The notes beneath the pieces are model-generated. The model saw only the letters and a list, made by a program, of their open reading frames with translations, was not told where the DNA came from and made no database searches. The position numbers and the translations under genes were made by a program. DNA of 64,000 nt from Arion vulgaris. Taxonomy: Eukaryota; Mollusca; Gastropoda; Stylommatophora; Arionidae. Position 1 is the first letter of the stretch, and each line of letters opens with the position of its first letter. Location: NCBI GenBank assembly GCA_020796225.1, contig CM036771.1, positions 31,006,703 through 31,070,702 on the forward strand. The letters are read 5' to 3'. Shown one piece after another: positions 34,100-45,117 of this stretch.

Positions 34100-34470
34100 T
34101 CTGTTTTTGTATTGCGGTGTTCTGGTGGCTTGGGTGATTGTTAGTGTTGTTCTGTCACAGGATTCTGCTACGCCATCTAACTATCTTTTTCGTGGTCTTC
34201 CTCTTGCCTTCTTCCTGATGTTCTGTTGTAGAAGACTCTGTATACTGTGGAGTTTGGATGCATTCTTATTAAGTGGCCAAACCACTTCATTCTTTGTTTC
34301 TCAATGTAATTCAAGCAAGGTTCTGTGCCAACTTTCTTTCCTTTCCTGATGTTGGTGATTCTGTCTTTTCTGTTGTTGTTGGTAACTTTTCGCAGGCAAC
34401 GCATTTCACATGTAGTTATTTTTGTGACTGCGCTTTGCTCACTAAAGTTTAAGGTAGCCAAATGGAACTT
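34100..34470 (-). mobile_element. LINE-J-like post-RT tail
   Basis: Minus strand: KITTCEMRCLRKVTNNNRKD, RITNIRKGKKVGTEPCLNYI, EKQRMKWFGHLIRM and TSGRRQEEDHEKD. It stops about 10 bp from exon g's donor. Confidence 0.8.
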
Positions 34471-34480
34471 TTAGACTCAC

Positions 34481-34671
34481 CCAAACAGTGGTGTGTATTG
34501 GTTGCGATTATATTCTGTAGGATCTGCTAAATAACGTGCCTGTGTCACATGAAGCTGGTGGTTTATGCTATGGTTACATGTCACTGTCACCACCGGGTAG
34601 TTCATCTGAAGTATCCAGGTGTCCATGATGTCCTTCACATAAATATGTCTCATGTTATCATCATGTGCTTG
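34481..34671 (-). CDS. Aminopeptidase exon g: WILQMNYPVVTV segment
   Basis: 191 nt, the largest exon seen. Acceptor cctttccag, donor gtgagtc. It encodes QAHDDNMRHIYVKDIMDTWI, then LQMNYPVVTV, and ends QYTPLFG (Gly codon split). This is the end of the catalytic domain and the start of the beta-sandwich domain III. A LINE-J relic ends only about 10 bp from its donor. Confidence 0.95.
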
Positions 34672-34714
34672 CTGGAAAGGAGGAGGGAAAAAATTTAAGA
34701 ACATATTCAAGTTG

Positions 34715-35100
34715 TAAGTGGATGTCGTATATAAGCTTTACTAATCTCCAGCGGTTTACGTGGGTCTACTGCCTTGTGCATGCGGGTGTTTACGGTAATG
34801 AGAAAGCGGACAGGCTTGCATCAACAGCATCGATTGTTGGGGAGTTGAAGATGGATAAGGGGGATGTTCTACGGTCTCTTCACGACTGTCTGTTGGATGA
34901 AGACAGATGTTGAATCGATTCGCTGATTTATGCAGTCCGCAGTACAGGTAGAGCTGGATGCATGAGAGACAGAGTGAGGAGTGCGTTTAACCAGTGAGCC
35001 ACAGGAACAGTCAGTATGCATACTCTTCGATATATGTTGGAGAGAGACTAAGCACCTATGGGTCTGCCTGGAGTGAAATGAAGTCAGTTGAGTAATCAAT
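34715..35100 (+). mobile_element. LINE-A RNase H end and tail
   Basis: Plus strand: VYCLVHAGVYGNEKADRLAS (RNase H motif 'HAGV.GNE.ADRLA'), TASIVGELKMDKGDVLRSLH, then the NQ.ATGT block and the ctatgggtctgcctggagtg end. It gives the best view of the LINE-A 3' module. Confidence 0.88.
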
Positions 35101-35179
35101 AATTAATAACTAATCAATGTATATTGGTATATTGAGCCAGCACCCAGAAGCAAACAATACTCCCCGTTGAGGTATTTGC

Positions 35180-35400
35180 GGCTCTTTCATCGTTCTGTCA
35201 TGTCTAACGGTCTGAAGGCAAAGTTGAATTCATTGCACCGGTTTACCCATGGCTCCGTCCCTGTCATCAGAGATGGTTTGCCATCTACGAGAGGGCTGAC
35301 AAGTCCGAACACTGTAACAATCCGCAACAATCCTAGAAATCTCTGAAAAATGCACTTGTAACTCGTTCGATTCAAACCCCAACTTTACTAGACAGGCAAA
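35180..35400 (-). mobile_element. SINE-2 copy
   Basis: Body blocks attgcaccggtttaccc and atcagagatggtttgccat. The head on the complement has ggtttgaatcgaacga near 35360 (box B-like). Confidence 0.65.
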
Positions 35401-35439
35401 CGTCTTAATTCATGTTGGCCAAAATAATCAGATAATAAA

Positions 35440-35835
35440 CCTCATCAATCAAAGCAACTTTTATCTATATTTAAACATAGATCGCTTTATCTATATTTCA
35501 ACCTAGATCAGCTTTTATCTATATATTTCAACCTAGATCAGCTTTATCTATATTTAAAGCAGATCACCCTTTATCTATATTTAAAGCTAGATCAGCTTTT
35601 TATCTATATTTCAACCTAGATCAGCTTTTTATCTAATATTTCAACCTAGATCAGCTTTTATCTATATTTAAAGTAGACAGCTTTTATCTATATTTAAAGC
35701 TAGATCAGCTTTTTATCTATATTTCGACCTAGATCAGCTTTTTATCTATATTTCAACCTAGATCAGATTTGTATCTATATATTTCAACCTAGATCAGCAT
35801 TTTATCTATATATTTCAACCTAGATTATGGGTCTG
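35440..35835. repeat. ~29-bp tandem array
   Basis: About 13 copies with ATCTATATTTCAACCTAGAT and cagctttt. It ends directly at a 46-bp LINE-A 3' terminus (35826-35872, atgggtctgcccggagtgca). Confidence 0.93.
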
Positions 35836-35969
35836 CCCGGAGTGCAATGACGTCAGTTTAGTAACCAATAAACCTTGATCATCGAGTGTTTTTTCTTGAA
35901 CGATTTCTGGTTCTTTAGTGTTTGATATTTCTGTTACTGATTACAAACTTCTAGCATGGTATTTTCATT

Positions 35970-36310
35970 GATTGTCTATTGACTGTTGTCTTTTGTCTTT
36001 ACCCAGGTGGATGATGGAATTGGTTGTCAACTCTTGCCGTTAAGCGTAGGGGTAGGAGCTTTAATTGGCTTTCCAGTGCCAGATGAGTCGCTCTTGTTGT
36101 TTTATATCCGTGTTAATTTAGTGTTGTCTTGATATTGTCTATCCATCTTTTTCTTGATCTTATCTTGGTTCTAGTACCTGATCTCTTTTTATTGTATGCT
36201 GTTATTGGTGGTTGGTTTCATTCTCATTAAATGTCCAAACCATTGCATTTGTTGTGTTTCAATGTATTCGGTGTATGAAGTTATGCCCACTCTGTTTTGT
36301 TCGCGTTGAT
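35970..36310 (-). mobile_element. LINE-J tail, second copy
   Basis: Matches 24795-25120 (ccaggtggatgatggaattg, ccgttaagcgtaggggt, attgtatgctgttattggtg). Confidence 0.7.
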
Positions 36311-36401
36311 TGTTAGTAGCGAAATGTGAATGTAAATGTTTTAATTAATGATGTCAAAGACATTGTACATAAACGTTATGTTTACTGTGCTTCAGAATTG
36401 G

Positions 36402-37240
36402 ATTCTTCTTCTTTCAACGCTCCATATCGACCACTATTTGTGATTTGTATGTGATCTGAGCCTAAGAGCGATTGTACGTTGTGCCAGTAATGCGCCTACA
36501 AGTAAGTCAGCACATCCTATGTCTGTGACGCTTTTTATTTATAAGGGTAGCTTGTAGAGACCCCTAACTCAGTCATCTCTTACAACAAACCGTGTAGGTC
36601 GCAGTGCTAGCTTCTAGAGACCCCTAACTCAGTCATCTCTTACAACAAACCGTGTAGGTCGCAGTGCTAGCTTGTAGAGACCCCTAACTCAGTCATCTCT
36701 TACAACAAACCTGTAGGTCGCATGATGCAGCTTGTAGAGACCCCTAACTCAGTCATCTCTTACAACAAACCTGTAGGTTGCAGTGCAGCTTCTAGAGACC
36801 CTAACTCAGTCATCTCTTACAACAAAACCGTGTAGGTTTGAGTAGCAGTGTAGAGACCCTAACTCAGTCATCTCTACAACAAACCGGTAGGTCGCAGTGC
36901 AGCTTGTAGAGACCCCTAACTCAGTCATCTTTACAACAAACCGTGTAGGTTGCAGTGCTAGCTTAGCAGGACCCTAACTCAGTCATCTCTTACAACAAAC
37001 CGTGTAGGTCGCAGTGCTAGCTTGTAGAGACCCCTAACTCAGTCATCTCTTACAACAAACCGTGTAGGTCGCAGTGCTAGCTTGTAGAGACCCCTAACTC
37101 AGTCATCTCTTACAACAAACCGTGTAGGTTGCAGTGCTAGCTTGTAGAGACCCCTAACTCAGTCATCTCTTACAACAAACCGTGTAGGTTGCAGTGTTCC
37201 TATTATTTGCACCCCTTAGGTACCGACAACACACAGGCGG
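36402..37240 (+). mobile_element. Family C repeat expanded internally
   Basis: The left part 36402-36560 is normal family C, and the right end 37195-37240 is its normal 3' end (accgacaacacacaggcgg). Between them lies a 60-bp satellite made from its own central block. Confidence 0.8.
36545..37190. repeat. 60-bp satellite derived from family C
   Basis: Eleven copies with CCTAACTCAGTCATCTCTTA, caacaaaccgtgtaggt and gcagtgctagcttgtag. The unit corresponds to family C 'gggtagc...cccctacccc agtcacctcttacgacatgc..gtaggtcgcagtg'. Middle copies (36700-36970) are indel-rich. Confidence 0.93.
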
Positions 37241-37301
37241 AACTGGTTACAAAAGCATATTTAGTCAAAACAACAAAGCAATAACAAAAGACATTACAAA
37301 C

Positions 37302-37367
37302 CTTAGTTAAGACGCTCCAGAGATCATCATGGACAACTGATTGATATGAAAACTTTCTTAGATAGTT
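37302..37367 (-). CDS. Aminopeptidase exon f: NYL..DDLW segment
   Basis: 66 nt, acceptor gtgatataaggcag region ending atttcag, donor gtttgt. It reads NYLRKFSYQSVVHDDLWSVL and then TK, in phase 0 on both sides. The DDLW pattern is the conserved helix end before the 'W.LQMGYP' strand of M1 enzymes. It lies between the 60-bp satellite (ends 37190) and the 53-bp repeat (starts 37380). Confidence 0.92.
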
Positions 37368-37379
37368 CTGAAATTGTGA

Positions 37380-37897
37380 TATAAGGCAGTCAAATATAAT
37401 ACTGAATTCATACACAATAAAACTGTACTTAATTAAGGGAGTCAAATCTAATACTGAATTCATACACAATAAAACTGTACTTAATTAATTAATTTTTTTT
37501 TTTTTTTATGGGGCCCGTCCCAGATGTGCCATACCAGGTGGACCCGTACAACGGAACGTGAAAACGTTTATAAAACTATCAAGCCCCATCAATCCTTCGA
37601 TCGATGGCACTCCAGTTTTGTACAAGGGTAGCCATGTGGCTTAATGAAGGCTTCCGACCTTCGGCTTCGATCAAAAGGGCACTAGCTCCGTAACACAAGC
37701 TGATATCTTTGTAAACCCATATAATGAGCCACGTGACAGATATCAAGCGATACAAATACTACACTTTGATCTTAGCCAAAACGCCGAGAAGCGAGTCAAA
37801 TCTAACACTGAATTCATACACAATAAAACTGTACTTAATTAAGGGAGTCAAATCTAATACTGAATTCACACACAATAAAACTGTACTTAATTAATAA
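37380..37897. repeat. 53-bp repeat split by U2-like element
   Basis: Two copies at 37385-37490 and two at 37795-37897, with ACACAATAAAACTGTACTTA and gtcaaatctaatactgaatt. The U2-headed element sits between copies 2 and 3. Confidence 0.9.
37493..37794 (-). ncRNA. U2 snRNA-headed retroposed element
   Basis: The minus strand starts at 37794 with the U2 5' end: tcgcttctcgg, ttttggctaagatc and gtgtagtattt, about 93% like canonical U2 over 40 nt. This includes the GUAGUA branch-point recognition element. Stem II-like ttgatatctgtcacgt follows. About 130 nt of unrelated sequence replace the Sm-site region. The 3' end again resembles U2 stem IV (acctggtatggcacat), and a run of about 15 A (plus-strand T) closes it. 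At about 290 nt it is longer than U2 (187 nt). No Sm site is seen, so it is probably a retropseudogene or a U2-derived SINE. Confidence 0.75.
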
Positions 37898-38290
37898 TAA
37901 TAACAGCCGTCCATCGCAAGAGATGATGACAACAGCCTCAGGCGCGTGCTGCTGCACCTCTCTGGTGTGTGCGGAGACGTCTGGCGAGTCCAATCCTAGA
38001 ACGTCTTCCCCTACCACACGTGGGGCATACATAATCAAGGCTAAATATGTAGGTGTTGTGTGTTCTGTCTATTCGCGCAGCTCGTTTTCTCTGTTCCTCA
38101 ACGGCACGACGATTCTCTGCTATGCGGGTTCCTCTTGTGTTGTTACTGCGCCACATTTGGCGATCTTTCGCCAGGCATTCCCAGCACGTGATGTCTATAT
38201 TGAAGCATTTCAGAGACACTTTAAGAGTGTATTTAAAGCGTTTTTCTGTCCACCAGTACAACGTCTTCAAGATCACCGTACATCAACTTA
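37898..38290 (-). mobile_element. LINE-C 3' end with C2H2 finger
   Basis: Minus strand: YWWTEKRFKYTLKVSLKCFN, RGTRIAENRRAVEEQRKRAA, and VCPTCGRGRRSRIGLARRLR with THQRG. The same C-terminus as 18180 and 51850. Confidence 0.85.
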
Positions 38291-38391
38291 ATTAGTATAA
38301 CACTGTCAACTGATCATGCAGTTAATTTGTAAGTCTATGCGCGTTGTGAAATATATTTGCAAATATGTTGTTATATTGTATCAATAATGAC

Positions 38392-39440
38392 CGTCGGTTG
38401 AAGTATCTTCAGCTTTGATACCGGTCGGTTGAAGTGAATATCTTCAGCTTTGATACCGGTCGGTTGAAGTGAATATCTCCAGCTTTGATACTGATCGGTT
38501 GAAGTGAATATCTCCAGCTTTGATACCGGTCGGTTGAAGTGAATACCTTCAGCTTTGATACTGGTCGGTTGAAGTGAATATCTCCAGCTTTGATACTGAT
38601 CGGTTGAAGTGAATATCTCCAGCTTTGATACTGGTCGGTTGAAGTGAATATCTCCAGCTTTGATACCGGTCGGTTGAAGTGAATACCTTCAGCTTTGATA
38701 CCGGTCGGTTGAAGTGAATATCTCCAGCTTTGATACCGGTCGGTTGAAGTGAATATCTTCAGCTTTGATACCGGTCGGTTGAAGTGAATATCTCCAGCTT
38801 TGATACTGATCGGTTGAAGTGAATATCTCCAGCTTTGATACTGGTCGGTTGAAGTGAATATCTTCAGCTTTGATACTGGTCGGTTGAAGTGAATATCTCC
38901 AGCTTTGATACTGATCGGTTGAAGTGAATATCTCCAGCTCTGATACCGGTCGATTGAAGTGAATATCTTAATCTTTGATACGGGTCGGTTGAAGTGAATA
39001 TCTCCAGCTTTGATACCGGTCGGTTGAAGTGAATATATCCAGCTTTGATACCGGTCGGTTGAAGTGAATATCTTCAGCTTTGATACCGGTCGGTTTGAAT
39101 TGAATATCTCCAGCTTTGATACCGGTCGGTTGAAGTGAATATCTTCAGCTTTGATACCGGTCGGTTGAAGTGAATATCTCCAGCTTTGATACGGGTCGGT
39201 TTAAGTGAATATCTCCAGCTTTGATACCGGTCGGTTGAAGTGAATATCTCCAGCTTTGATACCGGTCGGTTGAAGTGAATATCTTCATCTTTGATACCGG
39301 TCGGTTGAAGTGAATATCTTCATCTTTGATACCGGTCGGTTTAAGTGAATATCTTCATCTTTGATACCGGTCGGTTGAAGTGAATATCTTCATCTTTGAT
39401 ACCGGTCGGTTGAAGTGAATATCTCCAGCTTTGATACCAA
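38392..39440. repeat. 35-bp tandem array
   Basis: About 30 copies with GGTCGGTTGAAGTGAATATC and tccagctttgatacc. Variants (ttcagc, ttcatc, actgat) cluster in blocks. Confidence 0.97.
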
Positions 39441-39444
39441 CTCT

Positions 39445-40275
39445 ATATTTGCATAAATAGTGCACGTGAGGTAATATAAATATAAAGAAAACTAAGGTGA
39501 TGGTAATCTCTAAGAAACAAGAGACACCAATTTGTAATACTGTATAAAAATTAGAGAGGAAGGAATTAAACAAGTTCATCGATTGAACTATCTGGATGCC
39601 ATTCTCACATCAGATAGAAGATTGAAATATCTGGATGCCATTCTCACATCAGATAGAAGATATACTTCAAAAATAAAAAGCAAAATAGCTCAGGTGAAAT
39701 CAGCCCTTCAGAAGATGAAAAACATACTATGCAATAAATCCTTGTCAGTGACGTTGAGGAAACGAGTAATCCAATGACATATAGTGCCAATACTTTTATA
39801 TGGTAGTGAGTCATGGACAATGAACAGACAACTGGTAAGAAGATTGGAAGCACAGAAATGTGGTTTCTCAGAAGAATGTTCAAAGTTTCATGGACAGCTA
39901 AAAAGACCAATGAAGAGATCGTGTCGGAGACTAGATTCTAATCAAAATCTCATCAATCGAATAAGAAGCAGATAATCAAGGTTTGGGCGGTCATATAATT
40001 AGAAGGGGCAGTTTAGAATATTTTGTTACAACAGGCAAAATACAGGGGAAGAGAAATAGAGGGAAACAAAGGGATAACATCGAGGACGGCTTGAAATAGT
40101 GGTTCGTCAATTGTTTGTAGCGAGTTGATGATTATACCAGAGACAGACAGATGTGAAGTTGATGGATTGTACCAGGACAGACAGATGTGAAGTTGATGAT
40201 TGTACCAGAGACGAGATGGAGAACATGATCGTCTACGCCAACTGGCACGGCACTTGATTGATTGATTGATTGATT
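39445..40275 (+). mobile_element. LINE-G post-RT region and 3' end
   Basis: Plus strand: NYLDAILTSDRR (the 36-bp segment is duplicated at 39587-39660), KIAQVKSALQKMKNIL, YGSESWTMNRQLVRRLEAQK. It ends with a MENMIVYANWHGT-like C-terminus and (TTGA)n at 40258-40278. Two or more frame breaks. Confidence 0.8.
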
Positions 40276-40299
40276 GAGGTCATGTGACGTTTTTTAGAT

Positions 40300-40440
40300 A
40301 CTAGCATGTTAAAATTCATCATCATCATTATGTGACATGTTGGCTGGTAGAGACAATCATGGATCTCTACAAATGTATGTTCTTAGTACGAAATACAAGT
40401 TCCCATGTTGACATTCGTCCATGACATCAAGGGAGACTAT
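40300..40440 (-). mobile_element. LINE-G 3' terminus
   Basis: The complement carries the 'tggatctctacaa', 'tgttggctgg' block after a (TGATGA)-type tail, as at 10345. Confidence 0.5.
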
Positions 40441-40539
40441 GGTAAATTTCCTCTCTCTCTGTTGTCCTCTGTCTTATCTCCCATTGATTGTGTTTGGTTC
40501 TCTTAGTGTGCTCTGGTTATTGGATACTGAACTGATTGC

Positions 40540-40735
40540 AGTACTCCAGACATATCCCATAGGTGCTTAGTCTTCCCTAACATATGTCCAAGGGTATATG
40601 CATATTGATGGTTCATGTGGTTCGCTAGTTAAACACACTCCTCTTCATACCCCTCAAGCATCCAGTTCCATTTGTACAACGTGTAAATCTAAACTCCTTA
40701 AATCACTGTATTGATTCAACGTCAATCGGAAGCCG
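40540..40735 (-). mobile_element. LINE-A tail fragment
   Basis: The complement of 28740-28870-like sequence: tatgcatattgatggttc, gttaaacacactc, catccagttcc. Confidence 0.65.
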
Positions 40736-40764
40736 AAATAAAGAAATATTGTATTTTATACTCA

Positions 40765-40960
40765 GCTATTGGTTGGAGTGCTCAATGACTGGGTAATGAG
40801 AAAATGGTGCAGGAGGGAAATTGGTATCGATTGGGTTGAAAACAGACTACTTTGAGATTTGGATTTTGCAGATGATATTACCTTGTTAAGTAAAAGCAGT
40901 CAAGATATGTAAAGAAAAACAGACAACTAATTCTCCATAGCCTCAAAGATGAACTTCGTT
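40765..40960 (+). mobile_element. LINE RT fragment (LFADD box)
   Basis: Plus strand frames read LNDWVMRKWCRREIGIDWVE and DLDFADDITLLSKSSQDM. The FADD catalytic box and spacing match LINE-F RT (55700-55800). Confidence 0.75.
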
Positions 40961-40964
40961 GCTA

Positions 40965-41052
40965 CGATAAAACATTTACGATAAACATTTACGATAAACA
41001 TTTACGATAAACATTTACGATAAAACATTTACGATAAAACATACGATAAACA
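40965..41052. repeat. ~14-bp tandem array
   Basis: About six copies of AACATTTACGATAA with one-base length changes. Confidence 0.9.
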
Positions 41053-41074
41053 GATATAATGAAGACAATCATCA

Positions 41075-41510
41075 AGTAGCTTGTACCTTCCTGAACTTAG
41101 CTGCCCAGGACAGCAGTCTAAACTCTCTTTACTGTGCAAGTTGACGCGTCAGCAGCAGTTATTCTCAGATCGTTAATGACATCTTGCACCCATCGTCTTA
41201 TAGGTCTTCCTTTCGTCCTTCTTCCGGGCACCATTCCTCAAAATGATCTTCTCTAGGCACTCATGTCGTTTGATGTGTCCAAAATATGTTATTTTCCTTT
41301 GATGTTATGCTCTTTACTAGTCAACTCTCTTTAATATCAAGCTGTTGCAGAACAGAAGCATTTGTTATTTTCTCTGTCCAATATATTCTAAGTACTCTTC
41401 TGTAGTACTTGCATTCAAAGGCATTAGTTATCTTCTCCGCCTCTTTGTCAATGAAGATGCTTCTCAGATAGGTAAAATCTTATCTGAGAGTTTCTAAAGA
41501 CACAAATCAT
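41075..41510 (-). mobile_element. LINE-M post-RT tail
   Basis: The complement reads DKEAEKITNAFECKYYRRVL, RIYWTEKITNASVLQQL, and an HFEEWCPEEGRKEDL tail. Frameshifted. Confidence 0.65.
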
Positions 41511-41559
41511 TCTCTGCACAAATCCATAAATGAAAACAAGACAGGCGTTTGAAGAGAGG

Positions 41560-41892
41560 CGATCCTGGATGCCGAGGCAGAGGATGTTATTAAACAGGTA
41601 TGTACTCTAGATGAGCTGAGGCATCGGGAAGAATGGATGCCTATATCAGAGGCTATGACATTACACCTGGGTTGCCAGTACACTTGGACGCTGCTTTAGA
41701 GAATGGGCTCTGGGCTCTGTCAATGCGGAGATTCTTGCACTCATGGATCAACACTCCCATCCAGATGATATCATTATCTACACCGATGGATCTGTCAGAC
41801 GCGGAACCAGATCATCGTGGGCTTATTCAGCACAACGAAACGGTATCACACTTCGTAAGGACTGTGAAGCTTTCGAGACAACGACATTGAGC
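41560..41892 (+). mobile_element. LINE-D RNase H fragment
   Basis: 41743 onward reads PDDIIIYTDGSVRRGTRSSW and AYSAQRNG, the RNase H start ('YTDGS'). The frame runs on into LINE-B without a stop. Confidence 0.75.
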
Positions 41893-42490
41893 ATGACTAT
41901 TGAGAACACCATCAATATCTCCATCGATAAACGCCCATTAAAACAAGTCAAAGACTTTACATACCTAGGTAGCATCTTTTCAGCAAACGGAAGAATAACT
42001 AACGAAATCCAACATAGATGCAACAAAGCAAATCAAACACTAGGACAAATGGCGCCAATTTTAAAATGCAAACAGGTCACCATGAACTCATAAATAACAT
42101 TGTACAACCCAATCTCTTTCTCAACCATAGGTTAGCAGTGCCAAACCTGGACACTGACATTAAATGACAGAAGAAAACTAGTCACAACAGAGATGAAGTG
42201 TCTACGAAGAATGCTGGGAGTAACAAGAAGTGAAGACATCCGGAAAAAGTGGTACAACATCAGTACTGAACTTCATCAAGAAGCAACAAATTAAATGGTT
42301 CAGCCACATAAGCAGATTACCAACAGGCAGTATACCACAGAGAGCAATGTTACTAAGATACAGTGGATACAAAGCAAAAGGCCGGCCACGCAAAAGGTGG
42401 ACCTCAAAGATAACAGAGGCAACGAAAGACACTATTCATGAAGCACACACAAAAACCCGTGCTAGAAAACACTTCTTACACTGAAGCTGT
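41893..42490 (+). mobile_element. LINE-B 3' portion
   Basis: Plus strand: KRPLKQVKDFTYLGSIFSAN, EIQHRCNKANQTLGQMAPIL, VTTEMKCLRRMLGVT, FIKKQQIKWFSHISRLP and GYKAKGRPRKRWTSKITEAT. Two frameshifts near 42093 and 42225. Confidence 0.88.
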
Positions 42491-42599
42491 GAGGCAAACA
42501 AGGAATGGAGAAGAGAAAGAAAGACAATGTGAATAGATCCTGTTTGCCTTTCAGCTCCATGTGTCTCCTCTTTTGACCTGACGCTGAAAGGCAAACCGA

Positions 42600-42805
42600 T
42601 TTAGAGAATAGACAGACAGACAGACCAGGCAGGCAGGCAGGGTAGGTAGGTAGATGTAGGTAGGTAGGTAGGAGGCGGAGGCGGAGGCAGGCAGGTAGGT
42701 AGGCAGGTGGTAGGTAGGTGGAGGTAGGTAGGAGGTGGTGAGGTGGTAGGTAGGTAGGAGGCAGGCAGGTAGGTAGGTAGGTAGGTAGGTAGGTAGGTAG
42801 GTAGA
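42600..42805. repeat. TAGG-rich microsatellite
   Basis: (GGTA)n mixed with ggcaggca and ggaggcgg patches, purine-rich on the plus strand. Confidence 0.95.
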
Positions 42806-42859
42806 TAAATAGATTATAGAGAAAGTTTATTATCAGTATAAGAAAGAGACAATCAATGA

Positions 42860-43072
42860 TCATTTTTTGGACATGAAATGAAGAATAAAATACATTGTGA
42901 TAACCAGTAAAATCAAGGGAGACGAGACAGAGGAAGATAAAAAGAGAGAAAAGTTGGACAGCCTGACTTCACCGCACGGAACAACGTCAACATCTGAGAT
43001 GATAGCAAACACTAAGGACAGAGATTTGTGGAGATCCATGATCGCCTACACCAGCCGGCAGGACACCTGATG
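42860..43072 (+). mobile_element. LINE-G 3' terminus
   Basis: Ends with DRDLWRSMIAYTSRQDT and then stop and (GATGAT)n. It is followed by (CA)n(TA)n at 43083-43115. Confidence 0.65.
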
Positions 43073-43082
43073 ATGATGATCC

Positions 43083-43113
<31 letters not shown>

Positions 43114-43294
43114 GTCTTCAATACACAGACCTCTTTACAAACATTAAATTATAGTCAAAATGTAATATAGTTTGAAACTAAACAAATAGTTTATTTGGAG
43201 AACAGAAAAAAATTAATTAAGGAAAAAACAGATTCATTACTTACACGAAAGAACAAAAAACTGACAAAGTTTAAGATGAAAAATGTTCTCTTAC

Positions 43295-43360
43295 CGTAAG
43301 TCCTTTCTCGAATGTCTCTTGTCCAAGAAAATGACGCATCATCCTTACAATAGATCCAGC
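43295..43360 (-). CDS. Aminopeptidase exon e: AGSIVRMM helix
   Basis: 66 nt, acceptor catcttatgtag, donor gtaagag. In frame it reads AGSIVRMMRHFLGQETFEKG and then LT, the segment that follows the catalytic Tyr in M1 enzymes. It ends in phase 0, as exon f requires. Only the join to exon d is off by one base. Confidence 0.93.
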
Positions 43361-43434
43361 CTACATAAGATGAGACTAATAAACATAGTATAGATCAAAC
43401 GTGTTAACGTGCTATTGAAATAACGATATCTTCT

Positions 43435-44210
43435 TCTTCTGCAGCGATCTGGTCATGCGCTAGTTTACTGTGGACCACAAACTGGGCAGTCAGCTTCAGG
43501 TCTGTCTGTTTTCCCAAAGCTTAGTTTTTAGGTCGACTGGGTGTGGCCACGTATTGCTTTCTTAGCTCACACAGGACAGGACAGTTTTGCAGGACATGCT
43601 CCAGTGTCTGTTCCGCCTGCTGACACTGGCTAAGAGCTATTTGATTTATTCCTAGTCTCCTAGTCTATGTAAGTGTTTGTTGAATCTGCAGTGTCCAGTG
43701 TCTAGTCGAAATATAATGACCGTGTCTGTTGTGCTTAGGTCTTTGATGAAGTAATTTCTATCATGATATCCAGTGCTTATTTTGCAGTCTTCTGCACATT
43801 TTCTCTGTATAAGGGTTTTGACCTCCTGAAAGATAGGGTAGATAAGTTTGTCTTTGGCACTGCCTCCTTAGCCAAGACATCGGCACTCTCATTGCCTGCA
43901 ATGCCACAGTGATATGGAATCCACTCCATGTGAATTTCTGTCTTTTCTGAAAGCTGAGTAAGTTCTCTTTTTAGGCTCTGTACTGTGATGTCAGCGGCTT
44001 GTATAGCTAACAGTGAGTCTGTAAGAAATACCATCTTGCCTGCAGGTGCTTGCATCTTATTCACGTGCTGTGCTGCTATCAGAAAGTCTAAGAGTTCTTC
44101 TTTGTAGTTGGAACATATTCGACCAGTAAGGCCGCTAGACACACAGTGGTGACATCTGGGTGAATAATGTAGACTCCTGATCCACCATTATTAAATAATG
44201 ATATAAACTG
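43435..44210 (-). mobile_element. LINE-K RNase H and 3' region
   Basis: Minus strand: GGSGVYIIHPDVTTVCLAAL (RNase H start), KMVFLTDSLLAIQAADITVQ (catalytic Asp region) and HMEWIPYHCGIAGNESADVL with AKEA (the 'W.P.H.GI.GNE.AD..AK' motif of I/Jockey-type LINEs). A frameshift lies near 44100. The 3' region matches 17160-17440. Confidence 0.88.
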
Positions 44211-44389
44211 TAAGTATGCTATCGAGAGAAACAGAGACAAAACATAGAATAATCTATCATCCAATATGACAAATAGCAAAATAAAAACAATGACACAGCT
44301 CTCCTCACAAACAAATTATAAGTTCATGTGACTCTTGCTACCGTCATTTCCAGTGTTTCCAAATGTGTGTGCGAGTGCGCACGCGCGCT

Positions 44390-44860
44390 TGGGTGTTTGT
44401 ATAAGGATCTCTATATCATGCCTTTTAACCTGATTGGGGCATTGGCCCTCAACCAGCTCATGCCAAATCTTCATATCTCTAGCTATCTCCTGCAGCTCCC
44501 TCCAGCTCTTCTGTATATTGTTGATCTCTGCTCCAAATTTCATGTCCATGTATTTCTAGGCCTCGCTCTCTTTTCGTCGTTCCCGCAAAGGACCCTTCTT
44601 GTTATATTCCCTCTGATTTTCTCAAACTGTTTCCTATCCAGCGTCTTTTTTTAACTCCTGGTTCACTGGAATCTGCCTTGTTCTCTTTCCATAAGTTCCT
44701 TATCTTTGACCCTATCGTACCATCTCAGTCCCTCTATTCTGCGCAGACACCGGTTGAATAATGTTTGCAATTTATGAGTTATTATTTTAGTAGTTCTCCA
44801 TGTTTCTGACCCATACACCAGAACTGCTTTAACAGTGTATAAATATAGCGGGTACAATAT
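44390..44860 (-). mobile_element. LINE-I post-RT portion
   Basis: Minus strand: AVLVYGSETWRTTKIITHKL, LFNRCLRRIEGLRWYDRVKD, and SWRELQEIARDMKIWHELVE. Same family as 21764-22205. 44860-45117 holds unrecognised intron. Confidence 0.82.
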
Positions 44861-45117
44861 CGTTTTTTTAATAGCTTTCTATAGTTTTTCAACATTTTTG
44901 GGGGGTTTTTAATGACATATTTTCGATAGCTAGGAAATCTGATAGCCGTTATTTGGAACAAATTCACGTCCACTGTAAAATTGAACCAGTAGCACTAGCC
45001 TAACGTGCGAGTTCAATAACAACTAGGGTACTATGACTCTCATTACTGCATTTACTTTCATTTAACGGGGATATCTTCAAATAGTGGTTATAACCATAAA
45101 CTGCTATAGCTCCTTAC

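Noticed and set aside
37493..37794. Functional U2 snRNA gene
   Set aside because: The Sm-site region is replaced, length is about 290 instead of 187, and a poly(A) tail marks retroposition.
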